Assembly (NCBI RefSeq): GCF_021869535.1
Contig: NW_026262723.1
Span: forward strand, 84,508,324 to 84,572,323
DNA: 64,000 nt
Source: Mytilus californianus
Taxonomy: Eukaryota; Mollusca; Bivalvia; Mytilida; Mytilidae
Direction of reading: 5' to 3'
The translations under genes and the position numbers were made by a program. Below the pieces are notes generated by a model. That model was not told the DNA's origin. It did no database searches and was given only the letters and a program-made list of their open reading frames with translations. Shown in pieces: positions 24,190 through 36,589 of the stretch (positions are counted from its first letter, which is position 1; every line of letters starts with the position of its first letter).

Positions 24190-25955
24190 AAAGTTATATG
24201 AAAGAGGGACGAAAGATACCAGAGGGACAGTCAAACTCATAGATCGAACAAAAACTGACAACGCCATGGCCAAAAATAAAAAGACAAACAGACAAATAAT
24301 AGTACAGATGACACAAAACATAGAAAACTAAAGACTAAGCAACACGAACCCCACCAAAAACTAGGGGTGATCTCAGGTGCTCCGAAAGGGTAAGCAGATC
24401 CTGCTCCACATGTGGCACCCGTCGTGTTGCTTATGTTATTACAAATCCGGTAAATAGTCTAATTCGGTAGGTCACATTCGTGAAAAGGGAAGGGTATTGT
24501 AGTTACGACATAAGGAACATATCCGATATCATCTGTGAAACGGTTATTCCATAACGGTCAACAAACTTGTGATGGCGTCCGTAAAATTTACGAAGGGATG
24601 ATTTCAACTTCACCATTTGGAACCCTTGGTTTAATAGCTTCCTTGTGAGCAGCAATCCTCTATCAAGGAAATCCTGATAGGAAATACAAGCCCGGGAATA
24701 TCGTATCAATTGGGAGATATATACTCCGTATGCAGGCGGCTGGAAAGTTGCTACATAGAAATGGAAAGTTCACAATTGGGAAGCTGAAATCATCTCTTTT
24801 GTCGTAAAATTTTGTTTTCAACCGACCCTCATTGTCAATTTCTAGATGTAAGTCAAGATATGAGGCAGACTTAACTGTATCTGTAGTATCCTTTATCTCT
24901 ACTTCGATGGGATAGATTCGTTCAACATAGTCACCAAATTTTGTATTATTTAGTGAGAGAACATCATCTATATAGCGCAACGTAAAGTTAAAGGATATTG
25001 CTAACTTCTTATCTTTCTTCCTAAGAAGTTCCTGTATGAAGTCAGCCTCATAATAATAAAGAAACAAGTCGGCAAGAAGAGGGGCACAATTGGTTCCCAT
25101 TGGAATTCCGACAGTCTGTTGAAAAACACGTCCTCCAAACGTAACAAATATGTTGTGAATCAGGAAACCAAGCATCTTGATAATGTCAGTTTCAGAGAAT
25201 TTTTTGTTTGAATCAGAGTGATTCTTTACAAAGTAGGATTTATCCCTTCCCAAGACAAGATACTTGTATCTACGTTCGCCATTCTTTTTAATGAAACAAA
25301 GTAATACCAACTCTTTCAATTTGTCTTTTAGTTTGGAATGGGAAATACTTGTGCAAAGTGTAGAAAAGTCAAATGTTTTAATACTATTGCAAGATGAGAG
25401 AGTCTTAGATTGTATGTACTCTAAAAGATCTTTGGAATTTTTTAGTATCCAAAGATCTTTGGATTTTTTTAGTATCCACATCTGATTCACGCCACCTCTA
25501 GAATAGGCAGTTTCACAATAACTTTGGAGCCCGGCTTTGATTGCTTATAAAATAGATGTTAATAATTTAGAAAGAGGTTTCGTGGAGCACTTGGAAGACC
25601 CAGCAATATAACGTTATTTGTAAGGACACTTGTGTAGTTTAGGTGTCCAATACAGTGATGGAAGATCCAGTTCTTCATCTTTGGTTGAAATTCCAAAGAA
25701 ACATAGAACAGACCTCTTTGGTAAGTGTCGTGAGGGTATATGTTGAGTTTACAAGTGAATTGTCAATACCTAATTCATTTATCAAGCAGTTTATGTAATG
25801 ATATTTACACACCAAAACGATGTTGTTTGGGGCTTTATCTGCGGGGACAACAACATATTTGTCATTGAGTTTTAAAGACTCGGAACTACCTTTTTTCTTT
25901 TCATTACACTGTCGGTCGCAAAGCAAAATTATATTTTGTATCCATGTTGTAAATT
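24190..25955 (-). mobile_element. Penelope-like RT element remnant (P2)
   Basis: The - strand copy has a coding part at about 25926-24503 and a 3' tail at 24502-24190. The first part carries VVPADKAPNNIVLVCKYHYI but is frameshifted between about 25500 and 25700. The frame at 25490-24663 has MWILK, FDFSTLCTSISHS (A motif), GIPMGTNCAPLLADLF (B motif) and RYIDDVLSL (catalytic). A frameshift near 24720 leads into the frame that ends at 24503 (IRYSRACISYQDFLDRG). Near 25465 a 27-bp tandem duplication repeats the residues WILKxSKDL. The 3' tail contains a gcaacacgacgggtgcca block and a tttgactgtccctct block, which recur at 26833 and, nested, at 28578. No endonuclease domain was recognised. Confidence 0.75.
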
Positions 25956-26009
25956 ATTTCCTTTAAACATATGTTTAAAAACCATATCCATTTCAATAAC
26001 AAGCATTAA

Positions 26010-26201
26010 TAAGTTTAGTATGGCGTTCATTATCACTGAACTAGTATATATATTTGTTTAGGGGCCAGCTGAAGGACGCCTACGGGTGCTGGAATTTCTC
26101 GCTGCATTGAAGACCTGTTGGTGACCTTCTGCTGTTGTCTGTTCTATGGTCGGGTTGTTGTCTCTTTGACACATTCCCCATTTCCATTCTCAATTTTATT
26201 A
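26010..26201 (+). repeat. PLE 3' tail fragment (T type)
   Basis: About 190 bp with the aggggccagctgaaggacgc block, a tcgggttgttgtctctttg block and the end ttccccatttccattctcaa. It matches the 3' tails at 31062, 31530 and 51250 and is a detached, 5'-truncated copy. Confidence 0.75.
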
Positions 26202-26832
26202 AGTAACAAAAGTAAGATTTGTACTTCCTTATACTAAGTATTGAATCAACTTCAACCCCTCTTTTATGAAACACAATTGAGCTAAATCTTTATATCAGAT
26301 ATCGAATAAAGATTTGTGCGATGGGTTTTATCGTAGACAATTTAGGTATCTTTCAAAATTAAGAGGGGTCATGAATAAATGAACTCTTACAAGTCATTAC
26401 AATTTGTAAGGATCCATTTCTGATCACTAGTTGTATAGTACACGTAACGCCGAGTTCTGAATCCTTATTATTTTTACAGTGATTCAACTTTATTTCAACT
26501 TTCAGTGGTAAAAAAAAAGCAGTTAAAAAAGTTTTAATAAAAACCTTGTAATCTACGTTTTATCATTTCATGACGAGTTTTTTATTACGCGGAAGTTTTT
26601 ATACATAATGAACACAACTTAAAAGTAACAATGAAATAAAAAGAAAAACGACATCTGACAATTTCGAAACCGAAAGCAAGTTTCGTTTTCCTTTAAACGT
26701 TATTTAATTGAAATTTTATAAACTGTTGAAACTCATAACTGTAATATACCGTTCAAGCGTATCATGATGACACAGTTACAATTAAGGCATATAGTTCTAG
26801 GTTCTTTTGCATTTCATACATTGTATGTCCTT
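26202..26832. other. Intergenic, nothing recognised
   Basis: AT-rich sequence between two detached PLE tails. No frame or known repeat was recognised. Confidence 0.45.
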
Positions 26833-27125
26833 TTTCACCACGAATGTGACCTACCGAATTAGACTATTTTCCGGATTTGTAATAACATAAGCAACACGAC
26901 GGGTGCCACATGTGGAGCAGTATCTGCTTACCCTGCCGGAGCACCTCAGATCACCCCCAGTTTTTGGTGGGGTTCGTGTTGCTTAGTCTTTAGTTTTCTA
27001 TGTTGTGTCTTGTGTACTGTTATTTGTCTATTTGTCTTTTTATTTTTTGGCAATGGCGTTGTCGGTTTGTTTTCGATCTGTGAGTTTGACTGTCCCTCTG
27101 GTATCTTTCGCCCCTCTTTTTGTAA
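26833..27125 (+). repeat. P2-type PLE 3' tail fragment
   Basis: Matches the tail of P2 (24190-24500) in the opposite orientation: gtgacctaccgaattagact, aacataagcaacacgacggg, a cccccagtttttggtgggg block and a ttgactgtccctctggtatc block. A lone 3' end, typical of a heavily 5'-truncated retrotransposon copy. Confidence 0.8.
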
Positions 27126-27299
27126 TAAACTATTGTATTTAGATCTCTAATGATGAATTGATTACATGACCGGATATTCAAGCCTAAATATGAAAGTACA
27201 TTTTGATTTATTGTTATTATAAATTTGACATTTGCACATGTCCTATAAGTTCATTTGATGGTCAAATTGATAAAACCGCATGGACTAAAATGATTCGAG

Positions 27300-27560
27300 T
27301 CTTCAAGGAGTGGTAAAAAAACGTTATAACAAAAATGCATAACTCCAAGGTAAATTCGAATTCAAAAAGAGGATTTCCAAAAAAAAATGACCAAACCAAA
27401 CCCTCAACTATATCAAACAACCGAACGACTCGAACACAACTGTCATATTCCCTATACATGCATTTTTCGAAGAAAATGGTAGGTTAAAACTGGTTTTACA
27501 GCTAGACAAACCTCCAACCTATTTGACAGTAGTGTATAGTTCCGTTATATATTGAGCAAA
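27300..27560 (-). repeat. R2 variant, - strand
   Basis: Reverse complement of the R2 family in degenerate form: it ends with a ggtttgtctagctgtaaaac block and includes a tatagggaatatgacagttg block on the - strand. Flanking DNA on both sides (27126-27299 and 27561-27770) shows nothing else. Confidence 0.55.
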
Positions 27561-28577
27561 CCAAACAGACATAATTGGTTAATGTGACAAAAATTTAGAA
27601 TCCAGCAGCCAAAATTGTGTATACATAAATAAACAAAATAACTTACATAATTCAAATAAATGTACAATTCAATCTAACAAAGACGCCAACATAAAAGTTT
27701 TAACTGTTCAGTAGACTATTACCTGTTAATCAAGCTCTGTTCTTTACCTGTTAACAAACTACATCAAATCTTAGAGGATTGCAACACAATTCAATATTGC
27801 AGTCCTAAGTATGAAATCGTCCAAAGTATAATGGTGTATTGTTATTCTAAACTGTTTCTTAAAATTGATCGCCCTGAAGATCACAAAAAACATTTTATTA
27901 AAATCAAATATTTCAATAAAGGTTTTGATTTTGTAAATATTGCCGGTATTTTTAATGATCATTCTGTTAAAGAACAAATTCCTGGCTATTTTGATAATAC
28001 TGAACTCCCTCTTATTGGTTATGTTTACAAAAAATCTACCCGGAAATATGTGTTTAATTATAGCGAAGTGTGTAAAGATGTAAATATCAGTGACAATACA
28101 CCTACGTCATGAAATTGCAGTAATTCCGAATACATTTATGGCCCCAGTTCCCATGTTATAACAGGAGACCTTAACATCGTACGTGACCGAGAGTTAAAAT
28201 CATTCCTCAGTAAAGGACCTAAATATTGTCCCCCGTCAATTATTAATTGGAATGAGTGTCGTGACATCATCCACGACTCACTCCATACTTACTGCTCAAA
28301 ATGGATAAAACGCGAAAAAGCTGACAAGAAATCCTTAGATTCTTTTTTTAATTCAGTAATGAACATAGTTGATATACATACACAACATTTTAAAGAACAT
28401 TTTACTCCTAACAACAACCATAATAGCCCTATTTCTCGTATCAGACATAAGCTAAAAGAACCCGCCAAGGAATTTGTTTTTGTCCCGGCTGATAAGGCTG
28501 CTAATAATATCATTATTATTTGACGTAAATTTTACATTGAGGTTCTGCAAAAGGAATCACGAATTCACCAATATTCC

Positions 28578-29016
28578 AAATGAGGGACGAAAGATACCAG
28601 AGGTACAGTCAAACTCATAGATCGAAAACAAACTGACAATGCCATGGCCAAAAATAAAAAGACAAACAGATAAATAATAGTACAGATGACACAACATAGA
28701 AAACTAAAGACTAAGCAACACGAACCCCGCCAAAAACTGGGGGTGATCTCAGGTGCTCCGGAAGGGTTAGCAGATCCTGCTCCACATGTGCCACCCGTCG
28801 TGTTGCTTATGTTATTACAAATCCGGTAAATAGTCTAATTCGGTAGGTCACATTCGTGAAAAGGGAAGGGTATTGTAGTTACGACATAAGGAACATATCC
28901 GATATCATCTGTGAAACGGTTATTCCATAACGGTCAACCAACTCGTGATGGCGTCCGTAAAATTTACGAAGGGATGATTTCAACTTCACCATTTGGAACT
29001 CTTGGTTTAATAGCTT
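28578..29016 (-). mobile_element. P2-type PLE tail nested in P3
   Basis: About 440 bp, - strand, nearly identical to 24190-24640. It holds the 3' tail plus the last codons of the RT. It interrupts the P3 coding region between the VPADKAANN block and the LPKLHKTP block. A 5'-truncated insertion: the 3' end is intact and the 5' end is cut in the RT. Confidence 0.85.
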
Positions 29017-30156
29017 CTGACTCCATATTCGGAAAATGACATCTGTAACAAACATAAACTTTTAGCTACCTCTTTACAAGCAGAACCAAATACAATGAAA
29101 GTTCCAACTATGTACTGGCTTCCGAAGCTGCACAAAACACCTTAAAAATATAGATTATGATTTTGGAGTGTCAAAAACTCGTTGGAAGTACTTGATAAAT
29201 TGCATGCTTATATTGGTGATTTCGAATCTGTTCAAAGGTTTTGATTTTTCTACCCTATATACCACTTTGCCTCATAATCTTATTAAGAAAAAATTCACAC
29301 ACTTAATTAAATGGGCATTTAAAAAGTCAGAATGCGAATATATATGTTCAAACTCTTTTAGTTCACTTTTTAGTAACAACAAACAAAGAACTATGTCAAT
29401 TGGACCTGCTTTGATACTATAACTGCCCTTGAATTTTTACTAGATAAATTAACATTTTTGTTCGCTATAGAGATTCCGTATATCGGCAAGTTATCGGAAT
29501 TCCAGTGTGGACTAACTGTGCACCACTTATTGCGGACTTGTTTCTGTATTGTTATGAGTTACAATTTATGACTAAAATCAGAAAAGACCCATCGAAACAA
29601 CATATGATACAAAAATTTAATGTCCAGCTTATATCTCGGAATTTAATGAACCAATGTTAATGGAACTATACCATATTTTGATATTTGGAAGATATATTGG
29701 CTCTCAATAACGACGTCTTCAGTATGTACATTAAAGAGATTGATCCTGCAGAACTGACTTCAAATAAAGCTAATACTAACAATGAACATTGCCCTTTCCT
29801 GGATCTTGATATCTATATCTTAAACGGGAAGCTTAATACCAAAATTTATGATAAAAGAGATGATTTTTCATTTCCTATTGTTAATTATCCATTTTTAGAT
29901 GGTGACGTTCCCTTGTCACCATCTTATGGTGTTTATATATCTCAACTTGTTCGATTCGCTTGTGTATGTAACAACGTATTTGATTTTAACGAAAGAATTC
30001 TCTTTATTACTGAAAAATTATTACACCATGGTTTTCGATATCACAAACTAGTCAAAACATTTACTAAATTTTATCATCTGCACAAGGACATCATTCGTAA
30101 ATATAAATCAACATGCAGACATCTTATACGTTCAGGTATTTCACATCCAATCTTTT

Positions 30157-30372
30157 ATGGTAATAATCTTTACAAAGCATTCACCTCAAAGGTTAACCAA
30201 ACCTTTAAACAGACTTATTCAGAAGGGATATAGTTACGATACTGTTGTCAGGTCATTGAAAATTATGGTAATATTCTTTACAAAGCATTCACCTCAAAGG
30301 TTAACCAAACCTTTAAACAGACTTATTCAGAAGGGATATAGTTACGATACTGTTGTCAGGTCATTGAAAATG
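30157..30372 (+). repeat. 108-bp tandem duplication inside P3
   Basis: Two copies with a 108-bp period, 30157-30264 and 30265-30372, both starting atggtaat and ending ggtcattgaaaat. They differ at only a few positions. The period is exactly 36 codons. Confidence 0.9.
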
Positions 30373-30589
30373 GCTTATTTTGGTATTAATATTATTTCAC
30401 TCATAGGGTCTTTGCATCGGAAATAAACACATTTCTTCTAAAACCAGTTGTTGGCATGATACAGGTTATGTTCTTCTCATATATTTAATGATGGTATGAT
30501 ACTAAACCCCTTACGGGAGGGATTGTGCTTGATTTTCATATGATGAAGACAAAATCTTTCAATCAGTTTAATTGAAGTTTGGAGCTGGC

Positions 30590-31062
30590 ATGTCAGTAAC
30601 TGCTAGTAGTCCTTTGTTAATTTATGTATCATTGTCATTTTGCTTAGTTTCTTTTGTTACCTATTCTGACATCGGACTCAGACTTCTTTTAAACTGAGTT
30701 TCACTGTGCGTATTGCTGTGTTTGTTTATTCTACATTGGCTAGAGGTATAGGGGGAGGGTTGAGATCTCACAAAACATGTTTAACACAGCCGCATTTTTT
30801 GTTGGAGCCTCTGGCCTTTATTAGTCTTGTATGTTTTTTTTTTATTTTAGTTCATTTATATGTTTTGGAGTTTAGTATGACATTCATTTTCACTGAAATA
30901 GTACACATTTTTATTTACGGGTCAGCTGAAGCCCGCCTCCGGGTGCGGTATTTTCTTGCTGTGTTGAAGACCCATTGGTGGCCTTGGGCTGTTTTCTGCT
31001 CTTTGGTCGGGTTGTTGTCTCTTTGACATATTCCCCATTTCCATTCTCAATTTTATATATTT
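30590..31062 (+). repeat. PLE 3' tail, first of a tandem pair
   Basis: Non-coding end of P3. It has gtcagtaactgctagtagtc, a gtcattttgcttagtttctt block, a gggggagggttgagatctca block, an agctgaagcccgcc block and the closing ttccccatttccattctcaa. A second copy follows immediately with a period of about 455 bp. Confidence 0.8.
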
Positions 31063-31084
31063 TTTATGTTGATCATTATATGTT

Positions 31085-31535
31085 GATCAATGTCATTTTG
31101 CTTAGTTTCTTCTGTTACCTATTCTAACATTGGACTCTGACTGTTTTTAACTGAGTTTTACTGTGCTTGTTGCTGTGTGTTTGTTTATTCCACATTGGCT
31201 TGAGTTTTAGGGGGAGGGTTGAGATCTCACAAAACATGTTTAACCCTGGCGCATTTTGCGCCTGTCCCGAGTCAGGAACCTCTGGCATTTGTTAGTCTTG
31301 TATGTTTTATTTTTAATTTTGGTTCATTTATGTGTTTCGGAGTTTAGTGTGACGTCCATTTTCGATGAACTAGTATGCATTATTGTTTAGGGGCCAGCTG
31401 AAGCCCGCCACCAGGTGTGGGATTTTCTCGCTGTGTTGAAGACCCATTGGTGGCCTTGGGCTGTTTTCTGCTTTTTGGTCTGGTTGTTATCTCTTTGACA
31501 CATTCCCCATTTCCATTCTCAATTTTATCAACTAG
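31085..31535 (+). repeat. PLE 3' tail, second of a tandem pair
   Basis: Repeats the preceding tail from the gtcattttgcttagtttctt block to the same end sequence, with about ten percent difference by eye. No coding part separates the two. Penelope-like elements are known for tandem and partly repeated insertions. Confidence 0.8.
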
Positions 31536-31693
31536 TGCAATTGTATATAATGAAAGATCTATATGTAAATTAAAAGCATCATTAGTTTACCGAATTTTAA
31601 ATCTCATAAATCCACTTAGCAGATACAATTCAGGGTAAAAAAGATTCGAGGGAATATCGCAGGAACTCCAAAAGGAGCGAAACCGGCTTCGTA

Positions 31694-31835
31694 TATTATA
31701 TAAAATAAGGAGAAGTGGTATGATTGCCAATGAAACAACTATCCAACAATTTTCAAATGAAGTGGATGTAAGAAACTATAAGCAACCGTAAGGCCTTCAA
31801 CAATGAGAAAAACCCATACTGTATTGTCGGTTTTA
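31694..31835 (+). repeat. R1 fragment
   Basis: The first 140 bp of R1: gtggtatgattgccaatgaa, then a caaatgaagtggatgtaag block, aaggccttcaacaatgagaa and acccatactgta. The remainder of the unit is missing, and 31836-32229 shows nothing recognisable. Confidence 0.7.
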
Positions 31836-32229
31836 AATTGTTTAAACGTTTCAGGTTTTCAAAGGACAAGAATGTTATACTATTACGCTTACGATATACC
31901 TTTCGGTTGGTGTGGGCATCCACCCGTTATCATTGCGGAAAAAATTCAAATACTATGTATACAAATAAAATGGGTGTCAAATTATAAGACCAAAACTAGA
32001 TCGAAAGTTAATCAATCAGAACTAAACTATGCATGATCAGTAACTTCTTGTCATACAAATATATGCGAATTGAGAGCTCATATTGGATATTAAGAAGATA
32101 GTATTCTCTAAAGGAATTTTAGACAGCATACAACGGGATGAACTAGTAAATGATGGATATGAAGCACGAGACAACACTGGGTAATAACCGTATATCATTG
32201 AATCATGGTTGTTTTGCTGTTAGTCATCT

Positions 32230-32509
32230 TGACAGTTGTTCGAATGATATCACCATTGGGCTGTAATGAGTATATCTTCATACCCGTACATTCCAAATCT
32301 TTGATATCCATTATTTTATTGCATATTAGAGACAGCATACACTTCAAACACAAGAACACATTCTACTGCTGACAGTTGTTCGAAAGTTATCACTATTGGG
32401 CTGTAATGAGTATATCTTAATACCCGTACATTCCAAATCTTTGATATCCATTATTTTATTCCATATTAGAGACAGCATACACTTCAAACACAAGAACACA
32501 TTCTACTGC
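32230..32509 (+). repeat. 140-bp tandem duplication
   Basis: Two adjacent copies with a period of 140 bp, each starting tgacagttgttcgaa and ending cacattctactgc, with only a few differences. No frame is conserved. Confidence 0.9.
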
Positions 32510-32689
32510 ATCCAAACATCAAGAGGAAAACTCAGATAGCAAAAGGTTAAGAGGTTGCTTTTGTTGTATATTACTATATCTTTGTTGTCATTGTATTATT
32601 CTGGACATTTTGGACATAACGTCCAGGATTATAATAATAAAAATCTTTAAACGTGGCACAGTGTAAACACTATACATGTATATTTCATC

Positions 32690-32905
32690 GTAGGTTTCGG
32701 AATTTTGATATTTGTCCTAATGGCAGATTCCTGGGCGACGAACAGAAAAACATTTGTTGGTCATCTCAGCCGCATTATGGAGCGTAGTGATCATGAAACC
32801 GAGTTATAATCTAATAATGTCACCATTTTCATAAATTAAAAAGAGTAAACAATGAGTCTAGCAGGCTATAGGAGTCTTTTGTGAAATTTGCTAAAAAAAA
32901 CACAC
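32690..32905 (+). repeat. R5 duplicated segment, copy 2
   Basis: Second copy of the segment at 17488-17705. It reads FGILIFVLMADSWATN followed by TFVGHLSRIMERSDH, then ends. Several substitutions between the two copies leave the hydrophobic part intact. The DNA at 32510-32689 and 32906-33467 holds nothing I can name. Confidence 0.5.
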
Positions 32906-34524
32906 CAAGCCTCCGTATATATATGAAACTAAATCAGAAAAGTTCAAGAAAAATATTACAGAAACAGAATGATATGCAGACAAGATTAACACTTCTTAAT
33001 TTAAGTTTTTAAGCACATTAAAACAGTCATTATTTATACATAAACATTTCATTCGAATGAAACCTCACATATTTGTACAACAATCGAGACCCCAGAATCT
33101 ATCCACTAGTAAACGAGTTTTAGTTTTAAACGGTCATTTTGATCTTCTTAACAAAATCTGAAAAGTCTGAACCTAAAATATAAAAACGTTTAGTTGCATT
33201 CAAGTTTAATTTATTTTTCAGATATATTGCGGCTGTGAATGCAGCACCTTTCAGACATTTGACTTGCGGTCAACCCAGTACTGTTCATTGGCTTTTCTGA
33301 CAATTCATTATGTTAGTGTTTACAACTACTGAACAGTCGGAAAAAAGCCTGAACTGATCTTAATTGACTGAAAGCGAATGGCCTGAACAGTACTGAATTT
33401 ACCGCAGTGGATTAGTCTGAAATTAGTCTGAAACACTAAACATGACTGAATAATTTATTGTTCCGTCTTTTAAGAGTTGTTAAAATTAAAATATTATATA
33501 TTTCAACAGTTGTTTTTCTAGTGATGAAATCTATAAAAAAATTAATTTCAGAATCTAATAACGAGTAATCGCTTTTGTTAAAATATTTTTGCCTTCCTAT
33601 TTAACCCTGGAGAAACCTTTATTTTTAATTTGTGGCTAGTGGCTTATAGTCTAGTCAATCTACGAGCAACAAAAACTACACGAGTGCTTTTATGTCCAGG
33701 ATATCATCATATGTGATATATTAAAAGTCTTCCAAGTTAAAGTGGTGGAAAAAGATGATTTTGGTTTAAAATTATTTTTAAATAAAAATTCAATGAAAAC
33801 TGTGAAATTTCAATATGTATGTTGTATGCGTAGCAACATCATTTATCACAATATAACTTTTTAGAATCACAAACCTGATTGTATAAGGAAACTGACAAAA
33901 TTTCATGATCGTACTTGGTAATTTGAGGCAAAACTAAGATTTATCATAAAATCTCCGAAAATCGGAAACCGGAAATTTCTGATATGTATCTCTAATTGAA
34001 AGATTACAAATACTATTGTATAAGGAAACTGACAAAATCTCATGACCAGAAATTGCTATCTAAGATTTTTATCAAGACAATTCTGAAAACAGGAAACCGG
34101 AACATTTGTCAAATGTCAAATGTAATGTAAATTAAGATTGTTTCTAAAATATATACTGAGTACGTTGATAGATTTAAAATCTCTCATGACAAACCTTATT
34201 TATGATAAAAAGATTAGTTAAAAGCTTCCCTTTTTGTGGGAAGGGGGATCATCCAAAAATTGAAGAGTAATTAAATGATTATTGTGATTCTGTCGTAATC
34301 TCCGTTGCAAAGACTTTTCTGAAAATCGTATAGCTATGTTTAAATTGACCTCGAGCCTGAAAAGTAGCAGGGAGAAGAAATAGTTGAAACTGATTACGTC
34401 GAGTTATTGAAACCGTTTAAGTTTGGCTTTTACGCAGATAATAGCTGTTAGATTCTGAATCAAAGTGTGGCATATATTATATCTGTAAGAAAACCCTCCA
34501 CTGATTATTAATGTGTATGTGTAT

Positions 34525-34790
34525 GATAAGGAGATGTGGTGTGATTGCTACATCAGACAACTATCTTCTTAAGTCCAAATTAATGTAACCAACAATAGAT
34601 CACCATACGCAGGCGATCAACGTGAGCAAAACCCATACCGTAACAAAATTCAATTCAAACGAGAAAACTAACGGCTTAATTTATGAAAAAACAAATAAAC
34701 GGAAAACAAGTATGACATACAGCCTTCATCGACAACCACTGAATTACAGGATCCCAACTTGATCCATCGAATGAGAAAACCATTATAAAT
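34525..34790 (+). repeat. R1 copy in duplication copy A
   Basis: R1 variant: gatgtggtgtgattgctaca, an acccataccgtaacaaaat block, a gagaaaactaacggcttaat block and a caaccactgaattacaggat block. It is also present in copy B at 41738, so the insertion predates the duplication. Confidence 0.7.
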
Positions 34791-36589
34791 TGTATCAGTA
34801 TGCTGTTTGTTTTCAATCTTTTAATTTTAGTTATGCAAAAAATCATTGACATACAGGTGAAACGATAATTAACATTTTTTCAATCTGACATGGAATCGAA
34901 CAAACTTAGAAAAATCCTCGTAATTATTCAACTGCACGTTGTTGTCCTTCTATTGATATTTATGTTTATATTGGCTACTCAATATTGAGTTTTCTGCACA
35001 TTGTCATTATTTTTCTGACTTTTTTTTTGACAATGGATTACCTTATCTTCAATTTCAATTCAAATGTTTTCGTATCGAATATTACAAACATAACTGATTA
35101 AGCTTAGATGTAACTCTTCCTTGAAATTTGACATAATTAAATCATATCATTAATTTATATATGCACGAATCTTACTTAAATTTGTGTTAGTCAAAGATTG
35201 CTTCCATAGTACACGTGTAGATCATAGTGTTTCACTACAAAAAAAGTTTCAAGTTAATTATCCAGAGAAAGTATACTGACAATTTTGTAGAAAACAAATT
35301 TTTATTTGTTTCAACAGTGTTGATGGAAAACTTTTGCAGGTTCACTAGACAATAGCGTACCTTCTATAATATTCAATGATAAAAAAATACTCAGTTCCAA
35401 ACATGGTAAAAAACTGAGAAAAGGGAATTAGAAAGTGTCATAAATTAAAAGGAAACTTCTCAAATCTATGTGCAATTAATGTGAAAACGTTGAATAATGA
35501 AGAGGGGAAAACCATTGTAGTAAGCGGTGACACTAACTGGTTACCATCTGAATCTGTCTGAAATAGGAGGTACACATTTTCAGTATAAGTGCAAATCAAT
35601 GTATAAGGTTTGAATAATACCGAAGGAAAACCGTTTAAGCTTGGCATGAGACAAACTAGTTACTCTCATTGTGTTTCAGACAGACAGAATGACGGATGGT
35701 CAGAGTTAAGCAGTTACCAGACCTGTTTGTGCCAAAGATCTCGAAAGGTCGATGAAAAAGAAAGTAGAATGAAGCATTGTCAGATCCTAGTGAACGAAGC
35801 GTGGACACATAATCTGTAATTCAATCAAATTACACTCGTAAATTACAGAATGGTGTGACTATGAAATAAGAACATCTGACCTGATTCCATATTGTTGTAT
35901 CATGCTAATTTGTCATTCTTTTTCATAGATCTCTTTCCTGCTTACCTTCAATACCGGCGATATCAAACAATTTGCATTAGAACAATCTTAGTTGGGTGCC
36001 AAAATAGTGAGCACTTTTTGGTGTTGTTAGAAATACAGTTTGGGGAATGAGACGAAAAAGGTAGGATGAAATGATATAACTACCAATGTACGACTATTTT
36101 ATTCCTTCTGATATGTGACGAGCCACGATGTTTCCAGGCTTATAGGGATACCTTATCCAGTGCATACTGAAACAATCATGACCTATTTGATGTAGTAACA
36201 GTGACATGGGTCTTTTTGACTATCGGGATAATGATACTGTGTTCGATGACGACTTTTTGTTATCGAAGGCATTAATTTCTTAACTACAAAATTATTGTAT
36301 TTTATTGACGCTTAGTAATCTCCAACATTGTATTTGAATACAAATTTCAAATTAAGAAAATTTACTACAATACAAACAGTTTTTTGCTCTGTTTCAGAAA
36401 TGTAAATAAAACTTATTAAATGAAGGTAGTAAAACATTTGTCAAAGAAAGCTTTCAGATATATTTTTTTAATTTGTCTTTTAACTGATATTTATGAGGCA
36501 TGTCGCTACACCACATAGCATGCGAAGCGCAACAGTTTATAAGTAATTGTTTACAAAATAAAATTTCATATATGCATTTGATGTCTGTA

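Larger units (their letters stand above)
27771..30428 (+). mobile_element. Penelope-like RT element remnant (P3), nested and mutated
   Basis: The copy starts with an N-terminal region (frame 27831-28112, with SKLFLKIDRPEDHKKHF). A region in shifted frames follows, reaching EFVFVPADKAANNIIII near 28500. A P2-type tail is inserted at 28578-29016. The RT resumes with VPTMYWLPKLHKTP near 29110, FDFSTLYTTLPHNLI (A motif, about 29240) and TNCAPLIADLFLYCYE (B motif, about 29510). The catalytic Y-x-DD is YLED here (29683-29694). The C-terminal part includes DKRDDFSFPIVNYPFLDGDV and HLIRSGISHPIFYG. A perfect 108-bp tandem duplication (36 codons) follows at 30157. Many stops and shifts make it inactive. 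Two 3' tails lie downstream at 30590-31062 and 31085-31535. Confidence 0.75.

Noticed and set aside
30706-31638. Hydrophobic open frames that look like membrane proteins
   Set aside because: They fall in the T-rich non-coding tails of Penelope-like copies, and the same DNA recurs elsewhere without frame conservation.
33884-34100. CRISPR-like spacing of repeated blocks (tgtataaggaaactgacaaa)
   Set aside because: Only two imperfect copies are present, in eukaryotic non-coding DNA. It is an ordinary diverged direct repeat.
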